Notes: a model not told the origin generated them from the letters alone. A stretch of 27,445 nt of DNA from Butyriboletus loyo (GCA_038093515.1 JBBPSI010000291.1:1-27445), one strand, 5' to 3'; shown: positions 17,861 through 27,445, counted from the stretch's first letter. Numbers and translations are program-made.

Positions 17861-20800
17861 TCAAAATTTGTTCAGATCCACCGGCGGCGAATGAACCTCA
17901 ACACCCCCTGCTTCACTCATGCTCACCCCCGCCGTGGACGCCAACACACCCGACGCCTCGTTCGTCTTGACCTCCTCCTTTCCCAACCCGAGTGTGTCGT
18001 CCGGAATCCAGACCACACGCTGAGGACGCGCAAGCGCAGGTTGCGCAAACCCATAATCCACCGCCCCGTCCGCGTGTCGCGAAAAGAGGAGGTCGTCAAA
18101 GTAAGCATCGGATTTGGGATCATGCGATGAGTCGGTACTGCGCGTACGCTGGGTGATCGATTGGGCTCGCACGGGGCTTTCTGGGCCGAGGGTTTGCGAG
18201 GGGACGGGGTAGGAGGTGGAGGCGCCAATGGCAGAGTCAATGGTGTCGCGACGCTTGTCGTCTGACTTGCGACCGTTGTCATCCTCAAGTGAACCTTCGG
18301 ACTGGTAGGTCCTGTCAGCGATGCTGAGGGGAAGTGCGCTGATGAGTGGACCATAGGAGTGGATGATCACAATATTGAATCCAAGCTGTGAAACCGGTGC
18401 ATCAGCATTACGACACGAAGTTTGGCAATAAAAAAGGGCCAACTCACAGTCAGGAAGATCAACACCACCATCAAAATGCCCTCTGGGATTGCGCTTGCCT
18501 GATTGTTCTCATCCCGAGCAAGGAAGAAGAGTGCACAGAGACAGATCTGCTGGACGTACATGCCCACGAATACATGCTGCATGGCTTTAGGGTAGAACAA
18601 GCCTCCGGTGTCCGTGGCCGGTGGTTGGGTATATTGATACAAGAAGAGATATTTGAAGAGCTGGTAGAACAGGAAGAAGGCAAGAACAGCGAGACCGTTG
18701 ATGATGGGAGAGATGATGGAGTACCCGAGAGCTATACAAATCATTAGCAACAGAATTTCACAATATACGGGCAAACTGACTGATAACAGTGAGGAGTGTG
18801 ATAGCGGGAAATAAAGTGCCCCATGCAACGCTTCGAGGACCAAATTTGATATTGTAGATGGAGCGAGGAGTACTTCCGAGAATGAACAGCATCACATAAT
18901 ACACAATCAACTGAACAATGGCAAGGAAACCACCTGCAGATACCGCAAGTCCTTGCAGAATGACGTACCTATTCAGCATACATAAACACTCAGTGAAAAA
19001 TAAGAACAGGAAAAAAGTCGTACGTGAGGAAGAAGGTTGATGCCTGGGGAAGGTACGTTGCCAGCAAATTTGCAATGGAGCTGGGATTCTGAAGAATGCT
19101 TGGGAGGGCAGCGATAAGTCCAGAACTCAGAGTGACGATAAGGAATGAATGCTACAGATCCATGGGATGAATAAGATACGTTCTTCTATACTAAAGAACA
19201 CTTACGATGACTTGAAAGATGAAGTAACGCGTCATCAGGCTAAGTTCCAATCCTGTACGGGTAGGGATACCCTCAAAGCGAGCCAACAATCTCAAAACAA
19301 TGGGAAGGAGCATCATGAGAACCGCGAGCATAACTGGGGGCAGGATACCCTGGATGATACCAAGGACCACTTTCGGGATTTTGCAGAGCCACGCGAGCCA
19401 ACTCTCGCGGACACAGAGACCCTCGATGTTAGATATGATACCAACAAACGCGACAGGGAATGCCCAGAGAATGATCAGCGCGGCGGTCGCTGCGAAACTA
19501 ATCACCATCCGAACACGTTTCTCGTACGGGTTCATGCCGAGGCTACCCCAGAGAACATCTTCGGGCGAGACTTCGAGGTACCGATCAGCCATGTGGTATG
19601 GCGCGTGGTGTGCGACTGAACCATAGGCCATGTGTGCCGCGATCTGTTGGTTGAAGGTGATGAAAGCGGAGTTGAGAGGTGGATACGACTGTTCGGAGCT
19701 GTCTTTTCCATTCCCCACATCATCAGAGGCTGGGATATGAGATTCTTTAGAAATAGTCCTGCGAGCTTCACGAAGCAGAGCAGTGGTCGCGGCAATCTCG
19801 CTCCGGCACCAGTCGATCGTGTCGACTTCCTGACCGATAAAAGGGAGGGAGAACGGCAAGAAGCCGGCGGGGAGACGATGAGTAGGACGCTTGGTGCGTG
19901 GAACGAATGTCTCGGCGAGAGTGAGGTTACGTTCAGCGTCATCGGCCGACTCTGAAGGATATGCAGCATTGTCACCTTGCTTTTTGAGTGCCTTGGCGCG
20001 AAGCTTGGCCGCAGTAGAAAGCAAAGTAGTCTCAGCAGACTCCAATTTCCCGGACGCGGCTAGACGGCGATCATAAACAGCAGGTAACTCCTTCAAATCA
20101 CTGCAAAAATACGATGTAAATAAATGACTTTGCACTCCAAGAGGGTGTCATACCGATTGATCCAGATCTTTTTCACGCCACCTGGGAATCGCGAATACAG
20201 CTGTGACAATTCCTTTTCAGACAGATACTTTGAAGGGATACCAGAAATCAAGATAGTGTTTGCTTGAGCAGAGCGAGAGTGCACGGGATTGATGAGGTGG
20301 AGCTGGCGGACATTGATGAAGTGGGTCATTTCGTGTTTGATATTCCAGTATATCCAAACTACATAAGACCAACAAATGGTGTTGAGAACCCAGTCAGCAT
20401 CGGATTCGCATACATACGACTCACAGGTTGAGAGCCAAACAAGTATGATGAAGGCGGCATATCTTTCTTTGTGATTGGGCGCAATGTTTCCAAGCGTAAA
20501 TCTGCTAAGTCCAGTGTTTCCGGGGATGGAATTATTGACTGAAGTGACAGGCAAAAGGACAATCCAAGAAATAATCCAGATAGGGACGAGCACGCGGATC
20601 ATCACGCGGAGAAATCGGACGAAGAAATAGGCGTCGGGCCCATTGATGCGCTGAATGTCTTTGTAGTCAGTCTTGTAGAGTGCGATCGGCCATGTGAGCA
20701 AGCCGGTGCTGAATGGCCTGACACGTTGACTGCGAGGTAAGATGGGGGTCAGAGACGGCATGAAAGCAGGCATAAAACGGCGCACCCGTCGACTGGGGTG

Positions 20801-20996
20801 ACCGTACGAGGCTCGTATACGGCTTTGAAGTACGGACGAAGAAGGGTGAATGCGACGATTTCAATCCCGAATACAATGGCGTTGAAAGTAAGGGCAGTCT
20901 CGAACGTGGCCGTCGTCGCCGAACTGGCGTTGGAGACGTCAGACCTAAGAAAAGAGTGAGCAATGAACGAGTAGAAAAAAAGAGTAGGGCGTACAT
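17861..20996 (-). CDS. CSC1/OSCA/TMEM63-like (DUF221) stress-gated cation channel family protein, 896 aa
   Basis: Nine exons: 20996-20995 (two bases, AT), 20944-20786, 20729-20425, 20358-20154, 20100-19206, 19151-19024, 18968-18781, 18731-18448 and 18385-17861. Introns are 49-66 nt; total 2691 nt. The start codon is AT|G, split by the first intron, giving MSDVSNASSATTATF. An N-terminal span (LTFNAIVFGIEIVAFTLLRP) is followed by FVRFLRVMIRVLVPIWIISW and the large cytoplasmic domain carrying NTILISGIPSKYLSEKELSQ and LPAVYDRRLA. The DUF221 core comes next: SFAATAALIILWAFPVAFVG, LPSILQ, ALGYSIISPIINGLAVLAFF and LGFNIVIIHSYGPLISALPL. The tail RVVWIPDDTLGLGKEEV matches the C-terminal extension of fungal members. 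Family proteins are osmotically or mechanically gated cation channels; ion selectivity and localisation here are inferred. All junction phases agree. Confidence 0.92.
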
Positions 20997-22957
20997 GGCG
21001 GAGAAAAGGCAAGAGAGAACGAATTGGAAAGGAAAGGACTTGGGTGAGTTATACCGGGCCCCCAGGGTGGTGACAGCGGGGTGTTACTCGCTTGTATTTC
21101 TCGATTATGTACAGCTCCCCACTATTCCTTTTCTGGAAAGTACTGCAATGAGCACTCTTCGAACGTTTGAATCCTCTGCTCCATAGGCCCCTCTCCGAAT
21201 ACGTTCTGCCTGACATCATGTTCCACTCTGTTACTCATACAGGCTCGTTCCATGCAAATTTCCCTGCAAGACCACTACGAGTTTCAATGAAGACTGTCTA
21301 TGCTATTTTGGCACGTTCAGGCCCGTCAGAATTGGAATGAAGGATGGTTGCTTCTAGCCCAGGGTCGCGTGTTATTTGCATGAGCGCTGACAAGCACTCG
21401 AATATAATACCATCCTCCCCTGTGTCCCAGCAAGGCCGTCTACCCTGGCTAATATCTAGACCTCCAGCTTCAGGCTGAGCCTTCAGCGCCGGAAAGTTAG
21501 TTTTTGCCCTTGCAAGCGCCAGTTTTCAGTCTTTTACCCCAGAGCCGTAATACAGCTGGGTTATGCCAATCAAACATAGCCGAACCTGGGACTCAACTAC
21601 AAAACGTAGCCGACCCATCGTCCAATCAGAATTCTCAAATAACCTGCTGTTACGCTATGCCTAGTTATGATTTCGATTTACGGCCATGTTATGGTCTGAT
21701 GACATGACAATTGACTTGCTGCGCCAAACGCTTCCAGCTTGCTTTCACACGTTTCATCACCACTCTGCGTCGGATCTGGCACATGACAGCACCGTCAAAT
21801 CGCATACCACCAAATATGAAACAGCCATCATTTCGATTAAACTCTTCTCGGTGCGTACTATCCCTTCCCGGATCAACAATCGCGCGCGACGCGGTTCCGG
21901 GTTGTACCCTCTCCTACCAATATTAGTGAATAGGAGGACTAAGCTCATGGTCCGTGTACTTTGTATTTCCTCTCTCAGCGTTCCAATAAACCCCAGTGGT
22001 CCCCGTGTCTGCATAAATCCATATCTGGATACTGAGAACATACCTCCCCGATCGTTTTCGTGAGGTATGCACTCGTTGTTGGTCAAGCGGAGGCAAGGTT
22101 GGTATCCAAAACTCTTGCACCTGACTCGACAGACTCGTGCACTCACACTGTCGCACTCATACAAGTGCCGCTCTGTACACATGTGTCCCATAAGTTGCCT
22201 CCTATATCAGGGTAGAACTTCCGACTCGGGAACCGTCGACGATGTCGGTAACTCTAAGATGCCCATGGGTAGAAGGTTTTAGAAACCTGTTGAGCGAACT
22301 CAGTTGAAAAATGTCGCGTAGAGTTGCTTACTTGCTTCACGCACAGAATTGCAGAATCCAATCAAGGATGGTGAAACTTCCAACTTCAGAGTTATTGTCG
22401 ACGGTTTTGGTGATCCTAAAACGAAACTGCAAGCGAGCTCAGTTGACATTTCAGGGAAACATTGAGTGGAGGAAGTACTTCCCGAATATGCTACATACGA
22501 CAGTACGACCAATACAATATGGCGCCCTAATATTATATGTATAGAGAACCCCTAGAAACGCTGTCATGGCATTGCAAGGTGACATGTACATATAATATTG
22601 ATACCCATATGCTTACCTCAAGAGAAGCTTAACAAGGATGATCATACTAATCTGCACTCAAGTATTTATCTGTCGTTCTGAGTAATAAATAGCGTCTCTT
22701 CTATAGTGTAGATGGTATCTATGGATGAGCATGCAGAGATACATCGTATGTAACGAATGGGATATAAAGCGCGACAAAAACCAGAACAGCAAGGCAAATC
22801 ACACGACGTAGCAACGCAGGTAAACTATAAACATTTATAGACAGATATCTTCACCAAGGTATTTTTTTCTGCCACGTCTGGTGAGTCCAGAGGAAGGAAA
22901 TCAATCGGAATCTTCTAGCACAGCGAAAGATATCACGGTGTGAAACGCCACGCCGCA
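20997..22957. other. 2.0-kb gene-poor region
   Basis: It lies upstream of the CSC1-like gene and downstream of the TPT-type gene. I find no open frame with family resemblance on either strand and no tRNA-like fold. Frames of 60-145 codons at about 21500-22280 overlap on both strands and look random. The first few hundred bases beyond 20997 should include the channel promoter, and the last hundreds before 22957 the 3' UTR of the transporter. A perfect 13-bp inverted repeat is at 22529-22599. Confidence 0.5.
22529..22599. repeat. Perfect 13-bp inverted repeat around a 45-nt spacer
   Basis: AATATTATATGTA at 22529-22541 is matched exactly by its reverse complement TACATATAATATT at 22587-22599. 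The DNA between is not AT-rich (contains GAACCCCTAGAAACGC). It could be the ends of a very small insertion, a hairpin-forming transcript end or chance in AT-rich DNA. No flanking direct repeat is obvious. Confidence 0.55.
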
Positions 22958-24352
22958 TTACTTTCCAGCGCACGTCTTGTAAAAGATAAGCCCGCACAGC
23001 GCGACAGAGTAGCCTAATATCCGTCATTCAACGAGTGAACGTGAGAATCAGTGGTGAAAGTCATACCAAAAATTTGTAGTGGCGTGATAGGCGCACCGAA
23101 CAGAAGTACAGAACCAGCAATAAGCAGAATATCCTTAAAAAATGCGCGTTCAAAACTTCCGTCATCCAGACGTACGACAATGAAACCGACCTTCAACACG
23201 CCCGCAAGTGTCAACATTAAGCCACTGCCGGCACCCACCAAGAAGACGGCGGCAATGTTGAGCAAAAACGCCACCAATGCATTAGAAACAAGGACCCCCC
23301 AACTTATCTCACCAGCGGCGACCGCATAGAATGGTGCGAGACCCTCTGTAAAGGGAATGACGAGGAGATTGATGACAGCGCAAACCGGTGCATAATAGTG
23401 CAAAGAAACGAGGGGATCCATCTTGAGCCCGTGGAGGAGGATCTCGATCATGACCAGACGGGATGCCTCGAACTGGGTTCGTTCTGTTAGTCACGGCGCA
23501 TCAAGGGATTGGAGCAACGATACGTACGGCAACAGCAGCGGCTTGCGTCAGAAATCCAGTTAGATTAAAGTGAAGCTCTCCACGCGAGGCGAGGGCAACA
23601 CCTGACGAGATCATGAGTACGATAATAGCTAGACGCCGATTTGGTTCTTTTATCTGGCTAACCCACGAGATGAGAAGGATCGCGACCGGCGTGAAAGCCT
23701 ACGATTTATCAAGTCAGCGGTGTCGAACACGTGTGAGTAGAAATGGTGAAACATGTTTGACAGGTGAAGCTGAGCATACCTTGAGCATCTGGATGTATGC
23801 AATGCTAAGGTAAAGATACGCAGTGTTGCTGAGGATGAGGCTGCCACTGAAGAGCAGCCCGATAGGGAGGATGGAGCGAATGAACATCGTTTGAGACATG
23901 TGGACGTCTTTGATGCCATCAAGCAGATTGGTAGTGCGCTGAAGCACTCTTGTGCCAATAGCCTACCTCGAAAACATATCAGATGACGACAAGAAAGGAA
24001 GGAGAGATAGACTGACGGCAAAAGTGAGGTGCCAAGTGACAAGAAAGACAGGATAGCGGAATCCATAGGTATTGTACACGCGATTGTTGTATAGGATGAC
24101 AGCCGAACTAAGGACTATCCATACAGGGATGATAGTAGCAGCAGGGATTTTGGCACGCTGCGGTTTGGATGGGGTCATAGCGGGCAATGGAAGAGACGCG
24201 GAGAGCTGGTCACGGTCGGGTAGTCGTCGCTCAGTTTCGGAACTGAGGGGAACGGACACTTGGTCGTATTCTTGAACTTGCAGCTGAGCGAACTCGTGCT
24301 TCTCAACGGGGACGGGGTCTTGCTGGTGGCGGTTCTTCTCGTCTTGGCCCAT
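22958..24352 (-). CDS. TPT/DUF250-family drug-metabolite-superfamily transporter (sugar-phosphate or nucleotide-sugar type), 364 aa
   Basis: Six exons: 24352-24017, 23962-23780, 23698-23528, 23472-23191, 23133-23067 and 23013-22958. Introns are 54, 81, 55, 57 and 53 nt; total 1095 nt ending in TAA. After a polar N-terminus of about 70 residues comes ATIIPVWIVLSSAVILYNNR (TM1), then WHLTFA joined to AIGTRVLQRTTNLLDGIKDV. Further on are the family signature LILSNTAYLYLSIAYIQMLK with AFTPVAILLISW, ASRLVMIEILLHGLKMDPLV, SLHYYAPVCAVINLLVIPFT, GSGLMLTLAGVLKDILLIAG, ITPLQIFGYSVALCGLIFYK and the end TCAGK. This is the ten-span fold of triose-phosphate/nucleotide-sugar translocators, usually Golgi or ER in fungi. 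The substrate cannot be told from sequence. The Lys-containing end could act in ER/Golgi retrieval, but it is not a canonical KKxx. Confidence 0.93.
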
Positions 24353-26518
24353 GTTGGCAGGGAGGGGCGGTTCAGAAAGGCTGAAAGATGTTGGATACGG
24401 TGGTAGTCAAGCAGGGAAGATGAGACTCACAGTGGACGCGATGACCGGTCGATAATTATCGGCGGTGGCTTGTCGAGACCGCGCTGACAGTTGACTTCCA
24501 CCGCAAAAGGAAATCAACTCGGCTTGGCTTGTACGGCCCTAAGCCTTATCAGCGTTTGAGATTTTTACACATACACTACCGATATACTCAACATACTATG
24601 GGATATGCAGATTCAACGTGTGTGAAATCCCTGACACGATGCAGTACATCGGATTGCTTATCGAATGGGTGTGCAATTGCGGATAGCGACTTCGAGCTCT
24701 GATCGGAACCAAATTTAAACTGACGAATTAACCGCCCAGATGGCACCCTCTAAGTAATCGTTGGTTCATATCCAACGGTGTCAAGAAGATGGTAACGAGC
24801 AACTCAATCAGGGCTACACAAGAGAGGCGATCTGCACTTACAGCTTGATCAGTGGTCGTCGAGTCTACCCAGCGAAATTTTTTCGCACGTTATCTGCTGT
24901 ACCGATCTTGACTTCCTTCATTTTCTGCACGTTGCACGATTGATGTTATTTCTGGTACTTGAATGTGCATGTCTACGTTTCATCACCGCACTTTGCACCA
25001 ATTGCGGATAACACTGCTTTTCGGCTGGTCTATGTCCCGGATATCAATGCATTATCCAGGACGGACCGTGAGAGCTGGTTTAAGGCAAGGGTCACACCCC
25101 TGCCCGATTCGCCGAACCAGCAGCGGCTTACCATCATGTGTCAGTTTTGCGCTTCTGCCCTTTGAAACGGTCAGCACGCGGCCCGGATGCAACAGGTTCT
25201 CAGTAGCGATGTTAAGGGCATAGCCTGGCGTGAAAGGCTTGGCTCGGGAGGTTTGACCGGGCCTATATTGTGGGGCCTGGGCTTGCCATCCTTGCGCTGG
25301 ACCAGGCGGTGATGACGGCACAGCGAACGACACCCCTGAGCGCTGAGCGGCGAGCTAGGACGACTCACACGACGCCGCAAAGGCTGAAGATAAATCACGT
25401 CAGCATCCGCAACGAGTGGATAATGTGCCATGTGACTTACCTGAGCTACCAAGAGCGTTCGATATACCCGCGCAACGATCGAATGAAAACTCAAGCCTCC
25501 ATCTCGAGGGGTGGTGGAATGGCTACTCGAGCCGAGATGTCGGAGCTACCAGTAACGAGACAGATGCGTCGAGGGGTTTCGAGGGAAACGAGGTCGCTCG
25601 GAACAGGAAGAATATTCTACAAAACGCATTGGAACACACCTGCGTCAAGACAATCTCCGCCACGCCTCAATTCACACTAATCTGGACTTCGTACAATTGG
25701 TCGCCTCTGGCGGCCCGAGTACTTGAATATCCATAGCAAACATTCGGAACCCATTATCACTCAATGCATTGCAATAATAAGTCACTGCAGCTTTTAAGAT
25801 TGGTGCCTCTAAAACGGCCAGCGGGGGGTAACCTCACGTCGGAGCATTTGCACAATCGGAGGTGCGGCAGGGGCATAGGGGCCCCTTGGACTGGATTGTT
25901 TGTCCTGCATAGGGTAGATTATCCCACAAGGGACAGAAAAATATTAAAAACACACATACACCCGCGACCCACTCCAAGTCGCACCGAAGGCACTAGCCAG
26001 AGGCCAAGCGAGTAAGGACCGGCAACACATGTGCAACGTCAGAAACATACCTAAAGCGTCCAGACCACCTCTAAACATCATAAGCGATCCGTCAAGACCA
26101 CGAACCTACTGCGTCAACACGACAGGCCCCAACTGGCTGTTGGTTGCGGTGATATTAGGTACTTACCAACCCATGTGATCATGTCGGGCTTTCCATAAAA
26201 ATATGGACGCCGCTCGAGCACGGTGTACTAAGGAATGCATTCATCTATCAGATCACTTTCATATATATTCATTCCCTTTGGCTTACCTTTCATCACTTGA
26301 TGGCATTAGATACCGGGTTCTGTCTGAGGGGGATAAATAATTAGATAGCAAATTATGATCACTGATTACATGATCACGTACAGTCGACATCCTTATAATC
26401 CATACCCCTTGGTTTATGCTCCGGATTATGGGTTATGAGGAAGTATGGGGTTTGTGAATGATCACACCAACAGGACGAATTGTGAATTTGTCAAGTAGCA
26501 TACAATGAAGCCTATCTG
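24353..26518. other. 2.2-kb gene-poor region with scattered intron-like signals on the minus strand
   Basis: The first part (24353 to about 24700) should carry the promoter of the TPT-type gene. I see no protein of known family. On the minus strand there is a Pro/Gln/Gly-rich open stretch at 25333-25130 (PPGPAQGWQAQAPQYRPG, TPGYALNIATENLLHPGRVL), preceded by an intron-like segment 25440-25384 (GTAAGT...GCTGAC...CTTCAG, 57 nt). A short MDIQVLGPPEATN frame at 25734 runs into an intron-like 25694-25640 (GTACGA...CTTGACGCAG, 55 nt). A denser run of such signals follows at 25905-26381 (separate entry). No continuous coding model could be built. Confidence 0.4.
25905..26381 (-). other. Tandem run of five intron-like segments; candidate spliced transcript with no continuous ORF
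   Basis: On the minus strand five GT...AG segments follow one another: 26381-26324 (GTACGT, 58 nt), 26286-26228 (GTAAGC, 59 nt), 26166-26106 (GTAAGT, 61 nt), 26050-25993 (GTATGT, 58 nt) and 25959-25905 (GTATGT, 55 nt). Each has a branch-like element (CTAAT, CTGAT, TTGAC, CTTAC, ATAAT) 12-24 nt before the AG. The intervening 'exons' are 37, 61, 55 and 33 nt. Locally coding-like peptides occur (HNPEHKPRGMDYKDVD, YTVLERRPYFYGKPDM, VRGLDGSLMMFRGGLDAL), but their frames do not join at three of the junctions. A decayed gene, a non-coding spliced RNA or sequence indels could explain this. Confidence 0.35.
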
Positions 26519-26809
26519 CTACTCACTACGTGTGAAATAAGAAGTCAGTTTACTATCGCCCATCGCCTGCATGCGCTTTGTGCGCGTTCGCCGCCCAAAC
26601 GAGCCCAACATTGTCCCCAATGCGCGGGAAAACGGATCTCCGTGCTCGTTTATATATTTCTGTAATAACAACACTGCCTGGAGAGCTTCCTTGCGTGTAG
26701 GAGCTGGCTCAATGGATGTGTCGTTATCCACCTCGTCACGTGCCTTTTTTGCCTCCATAACCGCTTGATATATGTCCTCATCCGTCGCATCAAAGATGTT
26801 ATTGGAACT
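26519..26809 (-). mobile_element. 3' relic of a CENP-B/Tigger (pogo-like) transposase-type gene
   Basis: The open frame from 26809 reads SSNNIFDATDEDIYQAVMEA, continues KKARDEV and PAPTRKEALQAVLLLQKYIN, then DPFSRALGTMLGSFGRRTRT and KRMQAMGDSKLTSYFTRSE, and stops with TAG at 26521-26519. The ending, a helical segment followed by ...DSKLTSYF, resembles the C-terminus of fungal HTH-CENPB/DDE (Tigger, pogo) transposase-derived proteins; this is recognition from memory of the family, not a search. A TGA directly precedes the open part, and no helix-turn-helix or DDE catalytic region is present in the window, so the copy is truncated. Inverted repeats lie immediately upstream. An in-frame ATG at 26758 would give a 79-residue protein, but nothing suggests it is functional. 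Confidence 0.55.
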
Positions 26810-26810
26810 T

Positions 26811-26942
26811 CATCTGCAAAGCAGACAGTAACGTTATCGCTTGACGACTCTCAAGGCCCATTTGAGAGCTCTGATTGGTGGATTTATCGATGACTTTTGG
26901 CGAGCTTTTTGCTCGTTTTTGACTCGGCTAGTTTTGCAGATG
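26811..26942. repeat. 10-bp inverted repeat next to the transposase relic
   Basis: CATCTGCAAA at 26811-26820 and its exact reverse complement TTTGCAGATG at 26933-26942 flank about 110 bp. Within it is a second small inverted repeat (CTCTCAA...TTTGAGAG at about 26848-26870). A repeat beginning CAGTAACGTT at about 26826 has the CAGT start often seen at Tc1/mariner-pogo ends. These may be decayed terminal sequences of the element; the match is short. Confidence 0.4.
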
Positions 26943-27224
26943 CTAGTCGTCAGTCTGACTTAGTACCACGTAAGTGCCAAGGCGTATGAACTTCAACTCG
27001 CGCTACCTCCACAGACACAAGCCGCGCAAGGGAATGTAGGATACTACTGCAAACACTGGGGACCGGTATTCCCGCCAGCCTAGGCCCATACAGCGAAGGT
27101 TAAATATCGTTGGCTACGAGCATAACCCTCAGGAGTTTGTCCCATCAACTCGCTCCCCCCGAGGTCCTTGTCCTTGTCATTCGTCTTTTGCCTCACTTCT
27201 CTCTGTATCCACCACACTCTAACC
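26943..27224. promoter_or_regulatory. Upstream region of the last gene
   Basis: A pyrimidine-rich stretch (about 27140-27220, with CCTTGTCCTTGTC and CTCACTTCTCTCTG) immediately precedes the ATG at 27225. This is typical of the leader/promoter of expressed basidiomycete genes. No TATA box is evident at a fixed spacing. Nothing else is recognised. Confidence 0.4.
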
Positions 27225-27445
27225 ATGGAGTCCAAATCCGCATTAGAGCTCGCCAAAAAGGATCCTCAACACTTCCTTTCTCACATGGTCTTCCAAGACC
27301 TCTTCGTGGAAGCGTTCAGATTTGCCCGAGGAACGAGTGGAAAGCTTGGTGACAACATGATTTCGCAGCATTTGGTGATGAGCATCAACGACGATGAAAA
27401 GGGAAAAAAGCTGGACAAAGAGATCAAACTGGCCATTCACCTCAA
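27225..27445 (+). CDS. Unrecognised protein, 5' part only (runs off window)
   Basis: The ATG at 27225 has a strong context (TAACCATGG) after a pyrimidine-rich leader, and the frame stays open for 73 codons to the end of the window. It begins MESKSALELAKKDPQHFLSH, continues MVFQDLFVEAFRFARGTSG, then DNMISQHLVMSINDDEKG, and ends KKLDKEIKLAIHL. The sequence is mixed, charged and helix-prone, with no signal peptide or membrane span. I do not recognise a domain. An intron within this segment cannot be excluded. Nearby shadow frames on both strands are shorter or start without a good context. Confidence 0.55.
   Translation, partial: MESKSALELAKKDPQHFLSHMVFQDLFVEAFRFARGTSGKLGDNMISQHLVMSINDDEKGKKLDKEIKLAIHL

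Noticed and set aside
17861..18130. Plus-strand Arg/Pro-rich frames over 17.6-18.8 kb
   Set aside because: Antisense of the last exons of the CSC1-like gene, whose minus-strand frame is clearly conserved.
21504..22280. Several overlapping 70-145-codon frames on both strands
   Set aside because: No family resemblance and no splice-linked partners; frames on both strands are equally open, as in random moderate-GC DNA.
24740..24800. tRNA-like string TTGGTTCATATCCAAC
   Set aside because: It resembles a TψC arm with its B-box only loosely; no acceptor stem, anticodon arm or A-box fits around it.
1..27445. CRISPR array, rRNA, operon-type promoters, ribosome binding sites
   Set aside because: The gene structure is eukaryotic; no regularly spaced direct repeats or rRNA-like segments were seen.
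1..27445. Biosynthetic or defence gene cluster
   Set aside because: Neighbouring products (transporters, kinase, ribosomal protein, polymerase subunit, E3 ligase, channel) share no pathway; co-location appears to be ordinary fungal gene order.

Overview
The window looks like nuclear DNA of a filamentous basidiomycete fungus, most likely an Agaricomycete. The genes are cut by many short GT-AG introns (30 modelled with confidence, 47-112 nt), they are closely packed on both strands, and their products are typical fungal proteins: a Gin4/Hsl1-type kinase, a CSC1-type channel, a TPT-type transporter and an adhesin-like single-pass protein. A Ceratobasidiaceae/Rhizoctonia-like source is a guess from the general look of the proteins, not something the sequence proves. 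Exon boundaries were worked out by hand and checked by phase: every complete model sums to a multiple of three and ends in a stop.

Layout. 1-836 (-): nucleoside transporter of the ENT family, 3' end outside the window, with two apparent frame breaks. 1685-2370 (-): unrecognised small multi-pass membrane protein. 2731-4740 (+): intronless helical-repeat (PPR-like) protein, probably mitochondrial. 5440-7119 (-): secreted-then-anchored single-pass membrane protein with a PPxY-bearing tail. 7615-10778 (+): Gin4/Hsl1-like kinase. 11068-12350 (-): decayed ankyrin-repeat gene. 12821-14720 (-): Mahogunin-type RING ubiquitin ligase. 15078-15678 (-): ribosomal protein uL15. 16203-16759 (+): RNA polymerase II subunit Rpb11. 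17861-20996 (-): CSC1/OSCA/TMEM63-like channel with a start codon split by an intron. 22958-24352 (-): TPT/DUF250 sugar-phosphate-type transporter. 26519-26809 (-): 3' relic of a CENP-B/Tigger-like transposase. 27225-end (+): first exon(s) of an unrecognised gene.

The genes do not form a metabolic cluster. Most are conserved housekeeping or membrane genes. Three divergent pairs probably share promoters: 2370/2731, 7119/7615 and 15678/16203. The window becomes accessory-like in two places: the ankyrin relic (11-12.4 kb) and the gene-poor right side (21.0-22.9 kb and 24.4-27.2 kb). The right side holds the transposase relic, inverted repeats, and a run of intron-like signals on the minus strand at about 25.9-26.4 kb with no continuous reading frame.

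The observations most worth checking are: the two frame breaks in the ENT gene that together restore the frame; four introns that are multiples of three and stop-free (exitron-like); the split ATG of the CSC1 gene; the oversized RING loop of the Mahogunin homologue; and the possible hidden spliced transcript near 26 kb. I did not find a clear new multi-gene system.
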